DNA of 64,000 nucleotides, taken from positions 4,025 to 68,024 of the forward strand of contig DAIUKO010000006.1 in the NCBI GenBank assembly GCA_036848175.1, given 5' to 3'. Below, in pieces: positions 15,926-24,037 of this stretch; the first letter of the stretch is position 1, and the number at the start of each line of letters is the position of its first letter. Origin of the DNA: QHWF01 sp036848175. GTDB taxonomy: Bacteria; Acidobacteriota; Vicinamibacteria; Vicinamibacterales; CAVVIG01. Both the position numbers and the translations under genes were made by a program. The notes under the pieces were generated by a model. It searched no databases, was not told the origin of the DNA, and saw only the letters and a list, made by a program, of their open reading frames with translations.

Positions 15926-16884
15926 ACCACGCGGGCATCCGACGCGACGGCCGGCAAGCCGACGCTCTCCCAGACGATCGACGACGGGCGCAGCCGCACT
16001 TCGTCGTAAATGCGGCCGACGTATTCGCCGAGGATGCCGAGGAACATCAGCTGCACGCCGCCGAAGAACACGAGCGCGGCCGCGAGAACGAGCCGCGAAT
16101 CGGCGACGGCGGCGATGCCGATCACCCGAGCCATCAACAGCGCCAGCGATGCCACCGACGTCGCCACGCCGACCCATGCCGCCAGTCGAAGCGGAAACAT
16201 CGAGAACGAGAGCAGCCCGTCAATCGCCAGTTGCACCAGCTGGCGGAGCGTGAACTTCGGCTCGCCCGCGGCACGATTGGCGCGCGCGTAGGGCACGCCG
16301 ATCTGTTGAAAGCCGACCCAGGCTCTGAGGCCGCGGAGGAACCGGTTCCGTTCCGGAAGTGCGTTCAGCAGATCCGCGACCTTCCGATCGACGAGGCAAA
16401 AATCGCCCGAGTCGAGCGGAATGCGAATCTCGGCGATGTGCGCGAGCAGACGGTAGAACGTATCGTAGGCGAGGCGCTTGGCGCGGCCTTCTTTGCGGTG
16501 ACACCGGATCGCGTAGACGATCTCGAATCCTTTGCGCCACTCGGCGATGAACGTCGCGATGAGCTCTGGCGGATCCTGGAGATCCGAATCCATGATCACG
16601 ACCGCCGAACCGGTGGTGTGCTTCAGCCCGGCGGAGATCGCCGCCTGGTGGCCGAAGTTTCGCGACAATCGAAGGCCGCGCCATCGTGGATCCCGTCGAT
16701 GCTGATCCCGAATCATCTGCCATGTCTCGTCGACCGATCCGTCGTCGACGAGAAGGATCTCCCACGGCATATCCCATGCTGCGGCCGATCGCTCGAGCCG
16801 CTCGATGAACAGCGGCAGGACCACCGCTTCGTTGTAGCAGGGTGCGACAACCGACAACGTATCCAGACCGTTACCTGACCACAT
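15922..16884 (-). CDS. GT2 polyprenyl-phosphate glycosyltransferase, DPM1/GtrB-like
   Basis: This 320-residue protein has the GT-A fold followed by two C-terminal membrane helices. Landmarks are LSVVAPCYNEAVVLPLFIERL, ILLVDDGSVDETW, RLSRNFGHQAAISAGL, the catalytic MDSDLQDPPEL (residues 98-106), and helices near residues 230-255 and 262-290 followed by GEYVGRIYDEVRLRPS. This is the classical layout of enzymes moving Glc, Man or GlcNAc from a nucleotide sugar to undecaprenyl phosphate. It overlaps the anchored accessory gene upstream by 14 nt and the GT-C downstream by 4 nt, so it probably makes the donor for that GT-C. Confidence 0.9.
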   Translation of the reverse strand: MWSGNGLDTLSVVAPCYNEAVVLPLFIERLERSAAAWDMPWEILLVDDGSVDETWQMIRDQHRRDPRWRGLRLSRNFGHQAAISAGLKHTTGSAVVIMDSDLQDPPELIATFIAEWRKGFEIVYAIRCHRKEGRAKRLAYDTFYRLLAHIAEIRIPLDSGDFCLVDRKVADLLNALPERNRFLRGLRAWVGFQQIGVPYARANRAAGEPKFTLRQLVQLAIDGLLSFSMFPLRLAAWVGVATSVASLALLMARVIGIAAVADSRLVLAAALVFFGGVQLMFLGILGEYVGRIYDEVRLRPSSIVWESVGLPAVASDARVV

Positions 16885-17536
16885 ACAGCTTCAGGTCGTC
16901 CAACGCCGCCGCGGACTCGCCGGCAGGATTGCAGTTCGCGACGACGATGTCGAGCGAGGAGGCGCCGGCGAGCCGGCCGGTCACGAGATCCTCGAACGGG
17001 CCGGGGCTCTGAAACGATCGGAACCCCAGCCACTTGCCGCCGGCCATGAGACCGATGGTGATACCGCCCTTCCCGACGTACCCGCGAACCGTGAGATGCG
17101 CGATGGCGGCGCGGTCGACCGGCACGCGGGCCACCGCATCGTACAGATACGGTCCGTCGCCGGTGAGAATCTCGAGACGTCCCTGCGTCACCGACACCGT
17201 GCGAGCGTCGAGCGTGGACCAGTGCAGCGTCGACACGTCGTAGTTCGCAGCGACCCGTCCATTCCGAACGTCGTCGGCGGACGCGGATGCACGCGAGAGC
17301 GCGACCACGTCTCGATACACCAGGCCCAGCCACGTCGCGACCGTCACGATCGCGATGCCGATCAACACGCGCCCCACCGATGCCGCCCTACGCGCGCTCA
17401 ACCGCGTGCGCGCGACGAGCCGGATCTTCTCGTAGACGCGCATGAAGATCTCACCGAACAGCACGGCCCAGACCCGCTCCATCGCATCGACGACGAGACA
17501 GAGCATCACGTAGGCGATCAAGAGCGCGAACTTCAT
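16871..17536 (-). CDS. Membrane-anchored accessory protein (paralogue of 21447-21962)
   Basis: This 221-residue protein has two N-terminal hydrophobic segments (residues about 2-25 and 53-75) and a beta-rich domain predicted outside the membrane. The domain contains YDVSTLHWSTLDARTVSV, YLYDAVARVPVDR, the conserved core KGGITIGLMAGGKWLGFRSF and IVVANCNPAGESAAALDDLKLYVVR. The protein at 21447-21962 shares this whole domain in the same order, including YD-x-T-L-x-W, GG(I/V)TIG and N-x-AGES. Both lie beside GT2/GT-C genes. The fold looks like a carbohydrate-binding or jelly-roll domain, but I do not recognise a named family. ATG 17536 overlaps the upstream GT2 stop by 4 nt. Confidence 0.7.
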   Translation of the reverse strand: MKFALLIAYVMLCLVVDAMERVWAVLFGEIFMRVYEKIRLVARTRLSARRAASVGRVLIGIAIVTVATWLGLVYRDVVALSRASASADDVRNGRVAANYDVSTLHWSTLDARTVSVTQGRLEILTGDGPYLYDAVARVPVDRAAIAHLTVRGYVGKGGITIGLMAGGKWLGFRSFQSPGPFEDLVTGRLAGASSLDIVVANCNPAGESAAALDDLKLYVVR

Positions 17537-18312
17537 TTCGACGGAGCCGCCGTCTTGCGAAAATCGCCGCGGCTGAAATATTTCTCCAGCCACACGTAGA
17601 GCACGATGAACATATAGCGCGCGCCCATCTCCTTGATCTGGAGCTTGGCAATCCCGGTGCGGCGGTTGCGCCACGTAATCGGAATCACGGTCCACGAATA
17701 GCCACGGACGATCGTCTTCAGCGGCAGCTCGACGGTCAGGTTGAAATGCGGCGACAGGAACGGCCGTAGACCCTCCAGCGTCGTTCTGCGGTAGGCCTTG
17801 AACGCGTTCGTCGTGTCGTTCAGTTTCAGACCGAAGAGAATCCGGATGAACCAGTTGAACGCGCGGTTGAGCACGAGCTTCGGGAACGGATAGTCGATCG
17901 TGCCGCCGCCGGGCATGAACCGGCTGCCGAAGACCGCGTCGTACCCCTCGTGCAGCTTGTGCCAGTAGCGCACCACGTCGCGGCAGTCATCGGACTCGTC
18001 GCCCATGACGATGGCGACCGCGTCGCCTCTGGCCGCGTCGATCCCGCGGACGACGGCACGGCCGAAGCCGTGCGATCCGTTGTTCTTGACGGCGCGCAGC
18101 TCGGGAACCGACTGCTGGAGCTCAGTCAGCGCCTCCCACGTTCCATCGCTGCTGCCGTCGTCGACGACGACGATCTCGTGCGGCACGCGGTGGTGCGCCA
18201 GCTCGATGTGCAGATGTTGAACGGTGGTCGCGATGGCTGCCTCTTCGTCGCGGGCCGGAATCACGATGCTGAAGCAGCGAAGCGACTCATCGCGCGCAGG
18301 CGCGTCAGCCAT
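17533..18312 (-). CDS. GT2 family glycosyltransferase (dolichol-phosphate mannosyltransferase-like)
   Basis: This roughly 259-residue GT-A enzyme has no long membrane tail. Landmarks are FSIVIPARDEEAAIATTVQHL, IVVVDDGSSDGTW, NNGSHGFGRAVVRGI and the metal-binding region IVMGDESDDC, then GSRFMPGGGTIDYP and LKLNDTTNAFKAYRR (the DTTNxFKAYR motif is common in DPM-like transferases). It ends with a hydrophobic YMFIVLYVWLEKYF that may sit in the membrane interface. The chosen start is ATG 18312, 2 nt after the SDR stop; an ATG ten codons earlier (18342) is possible but would overlap 28 nt. It is coupled by ATGA to the anchored accessory gene. Confidence 0.85.
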   Translation of the reverse strand: MADAPARDESLRCFSIVIPARDEEAAIATTVQHLHIELAHHRVPHEIVVVDDGSSDGTWEALTELQQSVPELRAVKNNGSHGFGRAVVRGIDAARGDAVAIVMGDESDDCRDVVRYWHKLHEGYDAVFGSRFMPGGGTIDYPFPKLVLNRAFNWFIRILFGLKLNDTTNAFKAYRRTTLEGLRPFLSPHFNLTVELPLKTIVRGYSWTVIPITWRNRRTGIAKLQIKEMGARYMFIVLYVWLEKYFSRGDFRKTAAPSK

Positions 18313-18314
18313 CG

Positions 18315-19382
18315 TCAGAACGGTTCCGTGAGCGACAGCCATTCCGGATTCAGTCGGGCGTGGTCGGCGATCTCGTCGAGAACGCCGGCCACGCCGCGCG
18401 CTGGACGCCAGCCGAACGTCTCAGTGGCGCGCGCGTGATCCATCGCCAGCCACGGCACGTCGTACTTGCGCGCGCTTCCGTCGGTCCGCACCGTCCGCGG
18501 ACCGAATCGCCCGGCGCACCACTCGCTCAGCTGCGCCAGCGACATCGCGTTGGCGACGCCGCCGCCGACGTTCCACGTTCCCCCCGCCGCCGATCCCGAT
18601 GCGATTTGCCGCTCGATCAGCGCGCAGAGATCCGCGGGATGCAGCGCGTCGCGGACCTGGCGACCGGTGCCGTCGAAGCCGAGATACGTGAGCGAGCGAC
18701 CGGACGCCCAGGCGCGGACCCAGTAGGAAAAAATGCCTTGTTCGGCCGTTCCGAACTGGCCGCCGCCGGCGAGCACGCCGCATCGGTCGATGACGATCGG
18801 CAGACCAAATGCCGTTCCATATTCGCGCGCCATGACTTCGGAGGCGACTTTCGTCGCGCCGTACAACGACACGGGCGCCGACGTCGAAAACTCCTCGGCG
18901 ACTCCCATGGGCGACGCGCCGCATGGCCACGCCGCGGATCGATCGGGCACGAAGGCGTTGCCGTCCACCAGGAGCGGCAGCGTGTTGAGCGAGTTGATGC
19001 TGTAGACGCGACTGGTCGACAGCAGCACGAGACCGGCGCCACGCTGCTTGCAGAACTCCAGGACGTTCAGCGTACCGGCCAGGTTGTGCTCGACGGTTTG
19101 ACGGCTGCTCGTGCGGCCGTCGATGCCGGCAAGCACGCTCGGCTGCGCCGCGGCGTCGATCACCCAGTCGGCACTTCCGAGCACGTCGAGATCGCTCGCA
19201 CATCTGATGTCGCCGTACTTGACCACGATGCCCGCGGCCTTGAGCCGGCCGCGCGTCGTCTCGCTGCCCGGTCTGCTGAAGTTGTCGACGCCGGCCACTC
19301 GTGCGCCGTCGATGCGATGAGCCAGCTGCAGCGCGAGCTCGCTGCCAACGAACCCGCAGATTCCGGTGACGGCGATGTTCAT
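18315..19382 (-). CDS. CDP-paratose 2-epimerase-like NAD-dependent SDR
   Basis: This is a 355-residue extended SDR. It has an N-terminal TGICGFVGSELAL NAD motif, DWVIDAAAQPSVLAGIDGRTSS, the strand LVLLSTSRVYSI and the catalytic SLYGATKVASEVMAREYG, then RCGVLAGGGQFGTAEQGIFSYWV and GTGRQVRDALHPADL. The STSRVYSI and GQFGTAEQGIFSYW segments are the ones I associate with CDP-tyvelose/CDP-paratose 2-epimerase, which converts CDP-paratose to CDP-tyvelose. The earlier CDP-3,6-dideoxyhexose genes are not in the window, so another nucleotide sugar may be the substrate. It has an ATG start, 16 nt after the upstream GT-C stop. Confidence 0.82.
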   Translation of the reverse strand: MNIAVTGICGFVGSELALQLAHRIDGARVAGVDNFSRPGSETTRGRLKAAGIVVKYGDIRCASDLDVLGSADWVIDAAAQPSVLAGIDGRTSSRQTVEHNLAGTLNVLEFCKQRGAGLVLLSTSRVYSINSLNTLPLLVDGNAFVPDRSAAWPCGASPMGVAEEFSTSAPVSLYGATKVASEVMAREYGTAFGLPIVIDRCGVLAGGGQFGTAEQGIFSYWVRAWASGRSLTYLGFDGTGRQVRDALHPADLCALIERQIASGSAAGGTWNVGGGVANAMSLAQLSEWCAGRFGPRTVRTDGSARKYDVPWLAMDHARATETFGWRPARGVAGVLDEIADHARLNPEWLSLTEPF

Positions 19383-19398
19383 CGACGAACGGCGTCAG

Positions 19399-21450
19399 CT
19401 ACCTGACGACACCCCAGGACGAACGGGACGCGTCGAGAAAGGGCGTCCAGTAGTGAAACGCGTCGTTTCGCAGCAGCCAGTCATGAAGCGGCCACGCGCC
19501 GATGGCGAGAACCGAGACGCCGACCAGTACCGCGGCCGTCGCGCGATGGCGTTCGAGGAGCGCTCGATAGAAATCTGGATCGAAGAGCAGCGGCACGGCG
19601 GCAACGAGAATCGCCACGCCAACCGCACCGTAGTACCGGCCTTCGCTCGTTTGCATGATCCAGAACAGCGGCGCGTTGAGGAACAGCGGCCAAGCGAGGA
19701 GCAGCGTGCGCGCCCGCTGATATCCGGTCGCCGCGGCCAGCGCAATCGTCGTCAGGAACAGCAGAATCAGCGATCCTCGTCCCACGATCTGAAACACCGA
19801 CTGCTGCAGATCGGTGGGGATGCCGGGCCACAGGTCGCCGCCCACGCATCGCATCAGCTTGTTGTAGACCATGACGATGACGTGGCCCGGATACGTCAGC
19901 CAGAACTTGAACACTTCGCGCACGACGACGTTGCTGGCGGCCTGCGATTTCTGCTCGAACGGTGTGTGCGCCGACACCCATGCGAAATACGATTCGTCCG
20001 AACAGACCCACGGAAAACGGCTCGGCACTTCCCATAGCCCGCACAGCAGCGACGCACCGGTCGTCGACGTCGTCGGCACGAACTCTCCGGTGTAGCGCAT
20101 CTTGTAGCCCGCCCAGCCGATGCCGATCGCCGCGGCCAGCGCGATCGGGATCAGCAGGCGGCGCGGATCGCGCGCGTGCAGGATCAGCGAGACGATCGCC
20201 CATCCGGGCAGCACGTCGGGCCGCATCAGGAACCACACGGCAAAGAGCAGATGCAGGACCAGATCGATCCGCGCGACCGGCCGGTCCTCCTCACGTGCGG
20301 CAAGCCGCAGGCACAGCGTCGCGAGAATCAGCAGTGCGATCGGCGCGATGATCGAATCGACCTGCGTGTAGCCGAGTTGTTTGGGCAACATCGCGAGCAG
20401 CAGGCCGAGCGTCCAGACGACCGGCGGTCGCCAGAGCCGGCCCGCCGCCCATGTGAAGAAGCCGAGCGCACCGCTGTAGAACAACACCTGCAGCAAGACA
20501 GTGGCGGTGGCGAGATCGACGAAGGTCCGCGCGCCGAACAACAGCGCGGCGGCCGAGGCGAAGAGACCGTAGCCAGGCATCTTCGCCCATGACACCAGGC
20601 CGTCTGCCACCGTGAGGCCCTGGCCGTGGAGGAGACGCGTCGCTTCCCACAGCGCGCCGTTCAGGTTGCTGCCGGCGATTTCCTGCATCGGTCCGCTCGC
20701 GTAGGACGCGCGAAGATCCCGGGCCGTGTACGGCGAGTACAGCACTGCCAGATCGAGCAGGCACAGCGAGAAACAGACGACCGCCAGGATGAACGGATTG
20801 AATCTCCTGAGCAGCGAAGCCGGCACGAAGAACGCCGCGATGATCGTGAAGAAACAGAGTCGCATCACCGCTCTTGGAACCAGAGTCCCGTGATATCTCT
20901 GAGGCGGGATGAATTGAAAGAGCGGACGCTCGTCCGACAGCAACCCTCGAGTGTCCTCGAACAATCCCAGCTCGGCGACGACGATCGGCGCCGGCGTTGC
21001 CGGCGCGAACGAGATCGCCGTGATGGCGTCGTGAGCAGGAAGCGGGATCGCGGTCCGAGCGAAACTGCCTGGCAGCTTGATCGGTTCGATGGCCGCCGCG
21101 TTGCCGTGCGACGCATGGTGCCACTGGAGCGTGGTCGGCGACGGCACGCTGACGAGGAGATGGTGCGCCTTCGTCATCACCGCCGGCGCCTCGAATGCGA
21201 CCGTCAGCAGCGTCGCTGGCGCGTCAGTGGCCACGCGATATCGTCCCTGCGAGAGTTCCGTGACCGTCACATGGCAGGTCGATTCCGATTCAGCGGCCTC
21301 ACAGGTGCCGGCGACATGCGCGGCGAGTCCAGGAGGCGCGCCGACAAACACGCCTTTCACGTCGTGCATTCCCGCATAGATGATGACCGCGACGGCGAGC
21401 ACGAACTCGCCGGCGATCGCCGTCCGGCCGATCCGCGACAGCGAGGTCAT
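19399..21450 (-). CDS. Large polytopic membrane protein, GT-C-like
   Basis: This 683-residue membrane protein has a first helix near residues 8-30, an extracytoplasmic beta-rich domain of about 130 residues (HVAGTCEAAESESTCHVTVTE through VVAELGLFEDTRGLL, with two cysteines that could pair), then about eleven more hydrophobic segments. The loop LYSPYTARDLRASYASGPMQE could be the acidic catalytic loop, but the standard GT-C motif is not obvious. The soluble domain may bind glycan. It starts with ATG 21450 (ATGA overlap with the accessory gene); the longer frame to 21798 overlaps other genes and is rejected. The adjacent anchored paralogue upstream suggests the two proteins work together. Confidence 0.75.
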   Translation of the reverse strand: MTSLSRIGRTAIAGEFVLAVAVIIYAGMHDVKGVFVGAPPGLAAHVAGTCEAAESESTCHVTVTELSQGRYRVATDAPATLLTVAFEAPAVMTKAHHLLVSVPSPTTLQWHHASHGNAAAIEPIKLPGSFARTAIPLPAHDAITAISFAPATPAPIVVAELGLFEDTRGLLSDERPLFQFIPPQRYHGTLVPRAVMRLCFFTIIAAFFVPASLLRRFNPFILAVVCFSLCLLDLAVLYSPYTARDLRASYASGPMQEIAGSNLNGALWEATRLLHGQGLTVADGLVSWAKMPGYGLFASAAALLFGARTFVDLATATVLLQVLFYSGALGFFTWAAGRLWRPPVVWTLGLLLAMLPKQLGYTQVDSIIAPIALLILATLCLRLAAREEDRPVARIDLVLHLLFAVWFLMRPDVLPGWAIVSLILHARDPRRLLIPIALAAAIGIGWAGYKMRYTGEFVPTTSTTGASLLCGLWEVPSRFPWVCSDESYFAWVSAHTPFEQKSQAASNVVVREVFKFWLTYPGHVIVMVYNKLMRCVGGDLWPGIPTDLQQSVFQIVGRGSLILLFLTTIALAAATGYQRARTLLLAWPLFLNAPLFWIMQTSEGRYYGAVGVAILVAAVPLLFDPDFYRALLERHRATAAVLVGVSVLAIGAWPLHDWLLRNDAFHYWTPFLDASRSSWGVVR

Positions 21451-21962
21451 CGGCGCAAGTACAGGCGCAGTGACTTGATGGTGACGCGCGACTCGCCCGC
21501 CGCGTTCCTGTTCGCGATCGTCACCATCAGCGACCGGCGGAATCCGAGGAGGGCCGAGTTCAACCCCGAAAACGGGCCCGTGCTCTGTGACGAGTTGATC
21601 GCGATCCACTCGCCGCCTTGTTGAATCCCGATCGTCACGCCGCCCCGCTCGACGTCGGCGTCGAACTTGATCCCGGCCGTATGTGCGCCGTTGGCGCGGA
21701 TCGTGGCGAAGGCCTGATATCCATACGGCTCGTCGCTGGTCGTGAGCGTGAGCGCGCCTTCGCGGAGTTCGAAGATTCGTGGATGGACCGTCTGCCACGG
21801 CAGCGTGGTGAGGTCGTAATCAGGATTCACCGGCGCAGCCTGAAGAACGTTGGTGCTGTTGTACCACCACGACAAGCGCGCCAAATCCAGGTATTGCGAC
21901 CACAGCAGCCAGAGTCCGGCGGCGGCGATGGCGAGCGTCGCGAACCCGCGCAGCCGGCTCAA
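21447..21962 (-). CDS. Membrane-anchored accessory protein (paralogue of 16871-17536)
   Basis: This roughly 171-residue protein has one N-terminal hydrophobic segment (GFATLAIAAAGLWLLW) and an outside domain homologous to that of 16871-17536: YDLTTLPWQTVHPRI, PYGYQAFATIRANG, RGGVTIGIQQGGEWIAI and TIANRNAAGESRVTIKSLRLYLRR. The start I prefer is TTG 21962, which forms a TTGA overlap with the asparagine synthetase stop, as at other junctions here; a GGGAAG-type Shine-Dalgarno sequence lies upstream. An ATG at 22025 would add 21 residues but would overlap 67 nt. It sits directly before a GT-C gene, as its paralogue sits before a GT2/GT-C pair. Confidence 0.68.
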   Translation of the reverse strand: MSRLRGFATLAIAAAGLWLLWSQYLDLARLSWWYNSTNVLQAAPVNPDYDLTTLPWQTVHPRIFELREGALTLTTSDEPYGYQAFATIRANGAHTAGIKFDADVERGGVTIGIQQGGEWIAINSSQSTGPFSGLNSALLGFRRSLMVTIANRNAAGESRVTIKSLRLYLRR

Positions 21963-23959
21963 AAGCAGTCTTCCCGTCCTTCCAGCCACGACGCGTGCCA
22001 CAGCACTGCGTTCAACACGGTCCACAACTGGAAACTGTGGCCGCCCGATCCGTCGATCTGCGCCGTGAGCAATCGGCGGAAGTAGTCGTTGTCGAAGAAG
22101 CCGTCCTTCTTCAGCTCCGACCGATCGAAGGCCGCGAGACTTCGCCGCCCGAAGTCGCCTTCGCGGAACCAGTCTTCCATCGGCGCGCCGAAGCCCTGTT
22201 TGCGGCGGTAGATCATGTCGTGATCGAGATACGGCTCCGCCGCTTTCTTGAGCAGTCGCTTGCCGACGCCGTCGCGCAGTTTGTAGGAGGGCGGCAGCCG
22301 CATCGCGAAGTCGACCACGTCGTGATCGAGAAACGGCACACGCGCCTCGACGGCGTGGGCCATCGTCAATTTGTCGACCCGCATCAGCAGATGCTCGGGC
22401 AGACGAAGCTTCATCTCGAGATAGGGAATCTTGTACAGGACCTCGGGTTCACAGACGCGCCCGTCCAGCGGCGCGACGTAGTGGCGAACGACGTCGTGGC
22501 TGTCGAGCGTCGTCAATGACTCAGGCAGCAAGTCCGCGACCGGACAGCTGATCGACTGGACGAATGGATCGCGCCTCGGCGTGAGGCGTGCGCGCGCCTC
22601 TCCCCACCAGCAGACGGCGCCGCCCCAGAACATCTCGCGTCCTGCTTCGCCGCGGCGCCGGATTTCGAGATCCTCGCCGCTGAAGCCGGGCGTGCGCGCC
22701 TTCACGGCCGGCATCCAGCGACGCCAGCCGTTGGCGCCGTTGCGGGCGGGGCGGTACACCGACTCGTATTTCTGACGGTAGTGTTCGCACCACCAGTAGC
22801 CGAGGAAATTCTCGTCGGCGCCTTCGCCCACCTGCACCACCGTCGTCCCGCGTTCTTTCACCAGACGGGCGAGGAAGTAGAGCGGGATGCACACGTTGTC
22901 GGCGATCGGCTCGTCCTGCAGCCGGACGAGCAGCGGCAGGAAGTTCTGCGCCTCTTCGCCGTTGATGAACGTCTCGTGGTGATCGGTGCGATAGCGCTCG
23001 CTCACCCGGCGGGCGAACTGAAACTCGTTGTAGTCCTCTTTGCCTTCGTAGCCGATCGTGAACGTCGTCACCGGACGCGTCATCAGTTCGCTCATCAGCG
23101 CGACGTTCAACGACGAATCGACGCCGCCCGACAGCAGCACGCCGAACGGCACGTCGGACACCATGCGTCTCGCAATCGACTGCTTGAGGAGGCGCGTCAC
23201 CTCGCCGACGGCCTCGGACTCGCTGAGGTCGCGCTCGGAGAGGAACCGCGATCGATCGGGCTGGCAGTCCCACCACTGGGTCGTGCGCGCCTCGCCGCGC
23301 CCGTCGATCGTGATGCGGTGCCCCGCCGGAATCTTGAAGATGCCGCGGAACATCGTCAGCGGCGCCGGGGCGACGATGAAGGTCAGGTAGTGCCAGAACG
23401 CGGTGCGATCCATCTCCGGCGACACGTCCGGATGCGCGAGCAGCGCGCGAATCTCCGACGCGAACAGCCACTCACCCGACGCCGTCCTGGTGACGTAGAG
23501 CGGCTTGATGCCGACGCGATCGCGCACGAGGTGGACGACCGGACGGTCGCGGTCGCGGCAGTCGTAGAGCGCGAACGCGAACATCCCGTAAAGCTTGTGC
23601 AGGCAGTCGAGCCCCCACTCTTCGTACGCGTGCAGGAGCATCTCGGTGTCGGAGTGGTCGGTGCGCCAGCGGTACTTGCCGAGCGCTTCGAGCTCTTTGC
23701 GGATCTCGGCGTGGTTGTAGATCTCGCCGTTGAACACCAGCGACACGGTCTCGTCGTCGTTGCTCATCGGCTGCGACGCGTTGGTCGAGACGTCGATGAT
23801 CGACAGCCGGCGATGACCGAGCGTGCAGCGGCGATCGCGCGCGCACCAGATGCCGACGCCGTCCGGGCCGCGATGGGCCATCCGATCGCGCATCTGCACT
23901 ACCACATCCGGTCCGCCGCTGGCGCCGCCCGGCTTGAACGCTCCGACAATGCCGCACAT
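21959..23959 (-). CDS. asnB: Asparagine synthetase-type glutamine amidotransferase (copy 1)
   Basis: This 666-residue protein has an N-terminal class II glutaminase domain (M-C2-GIVGAFKPGG, with Cys2 as nucleophile; MAHRGPDGVGIW; RRLSIID; NGEIYNHAEIRKELE) and a C-terminal synthetase domain with the PP-loop GVLLSGGVDSSLNVALM. In polysaccharide loci such proteins often amidate a sugar carboxylate (uronamide formation) rather than make asparagine. A second copy lies at 41269-43149. The ATG at 23959 follows a 78-nt gap containing a strong hairpin, one of the few breaks in the train. The protein is somewhat longer than the classical 550-residue AsnB, mostly in the synthetase domain, as in WbpS-like proteins. 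Confidence 0.9.
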   Translation of the reverse strand: MCGIVGAFKPGGASGGPDVVVQMRDRMAHRGPDGVGIWCARDRRCTLGHRRLSIIDVSTNASQPMSNDDETVSLVFNGEIYNHAEIRKELEALGKYRWRTDHSDTEMLLHAYEEWGLDCLHKLYGMFAFALYDCRDRDRPVVHLVRDRVGIKPLYVTRTASGEWLFASEIRALLAHPDVSPEMDRTAFWHYLTFIVAPAPLTMFRGIFKIPAGHRITIDGRGEARTTQWWDCQPDRSRFLSERDLSESEAVGEVTRLLKQSIARRMVSDVPFGVLLSGGVDSSLNVALMSELMTRPVTTFTIGYEGKEDYNEFQFARRVSERYRTDHHETFINGEEAQNFLPLLVRLQDEPIADNVCIPLYFLARLVKERGTTVVQVGEGADENFLGYWWCEHYRQKYESVYRPARNGANGWRRWMPAVKARTPGFSGEDLEIRRRGEAGREMFWGGAVCWWGEARARLTPRRDPFVQSISCPVADLLPESLTTLDSHDVVRHYVAPLDGRVCEPEVLYKIPYLEMKLRLPEHLLMRVDKLTMAHAVEARVPFLDHDVVDFAMRLPPSYKLRDGVGKRLLKKAAEPYLDHDMIYRRKQGFGAPMEDWFREGDFGRRSLAAFDRSELKKDGFFDNDYFRRLLTAQIDGSGGHSFQLWTVLNAVLWHASWLEGREDCF

Positions 23960-23986
23960 ATATGGATCCTGAGAACGGAGTCGCGG

Positions 23987-24008
23987 CGCGGGGCTTTCAG
24001 GCCCCGCG
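23987..24008 (-). promoter_or_regulatory. Intergenic hairpin upstream of asnB copy 1
   Basis: An 8-bp perfect stem (CGCGGGGC, loop TTTCAG, GCCCCGCG) lies in the 78-nt gap between the methyltransferase gene and asnB copy 1. A second pairing (CTTTCAGG with CCTGAAAG, 23994-24023) overlaps it, so two alternative folds are possible, as in attenuators. No T tract follows. Function is inferred from position only. Confidence 0.4.
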
Positions 24009-24037
24009 TCGGCGACCCTGAAAGGGCCGCCCCACAG

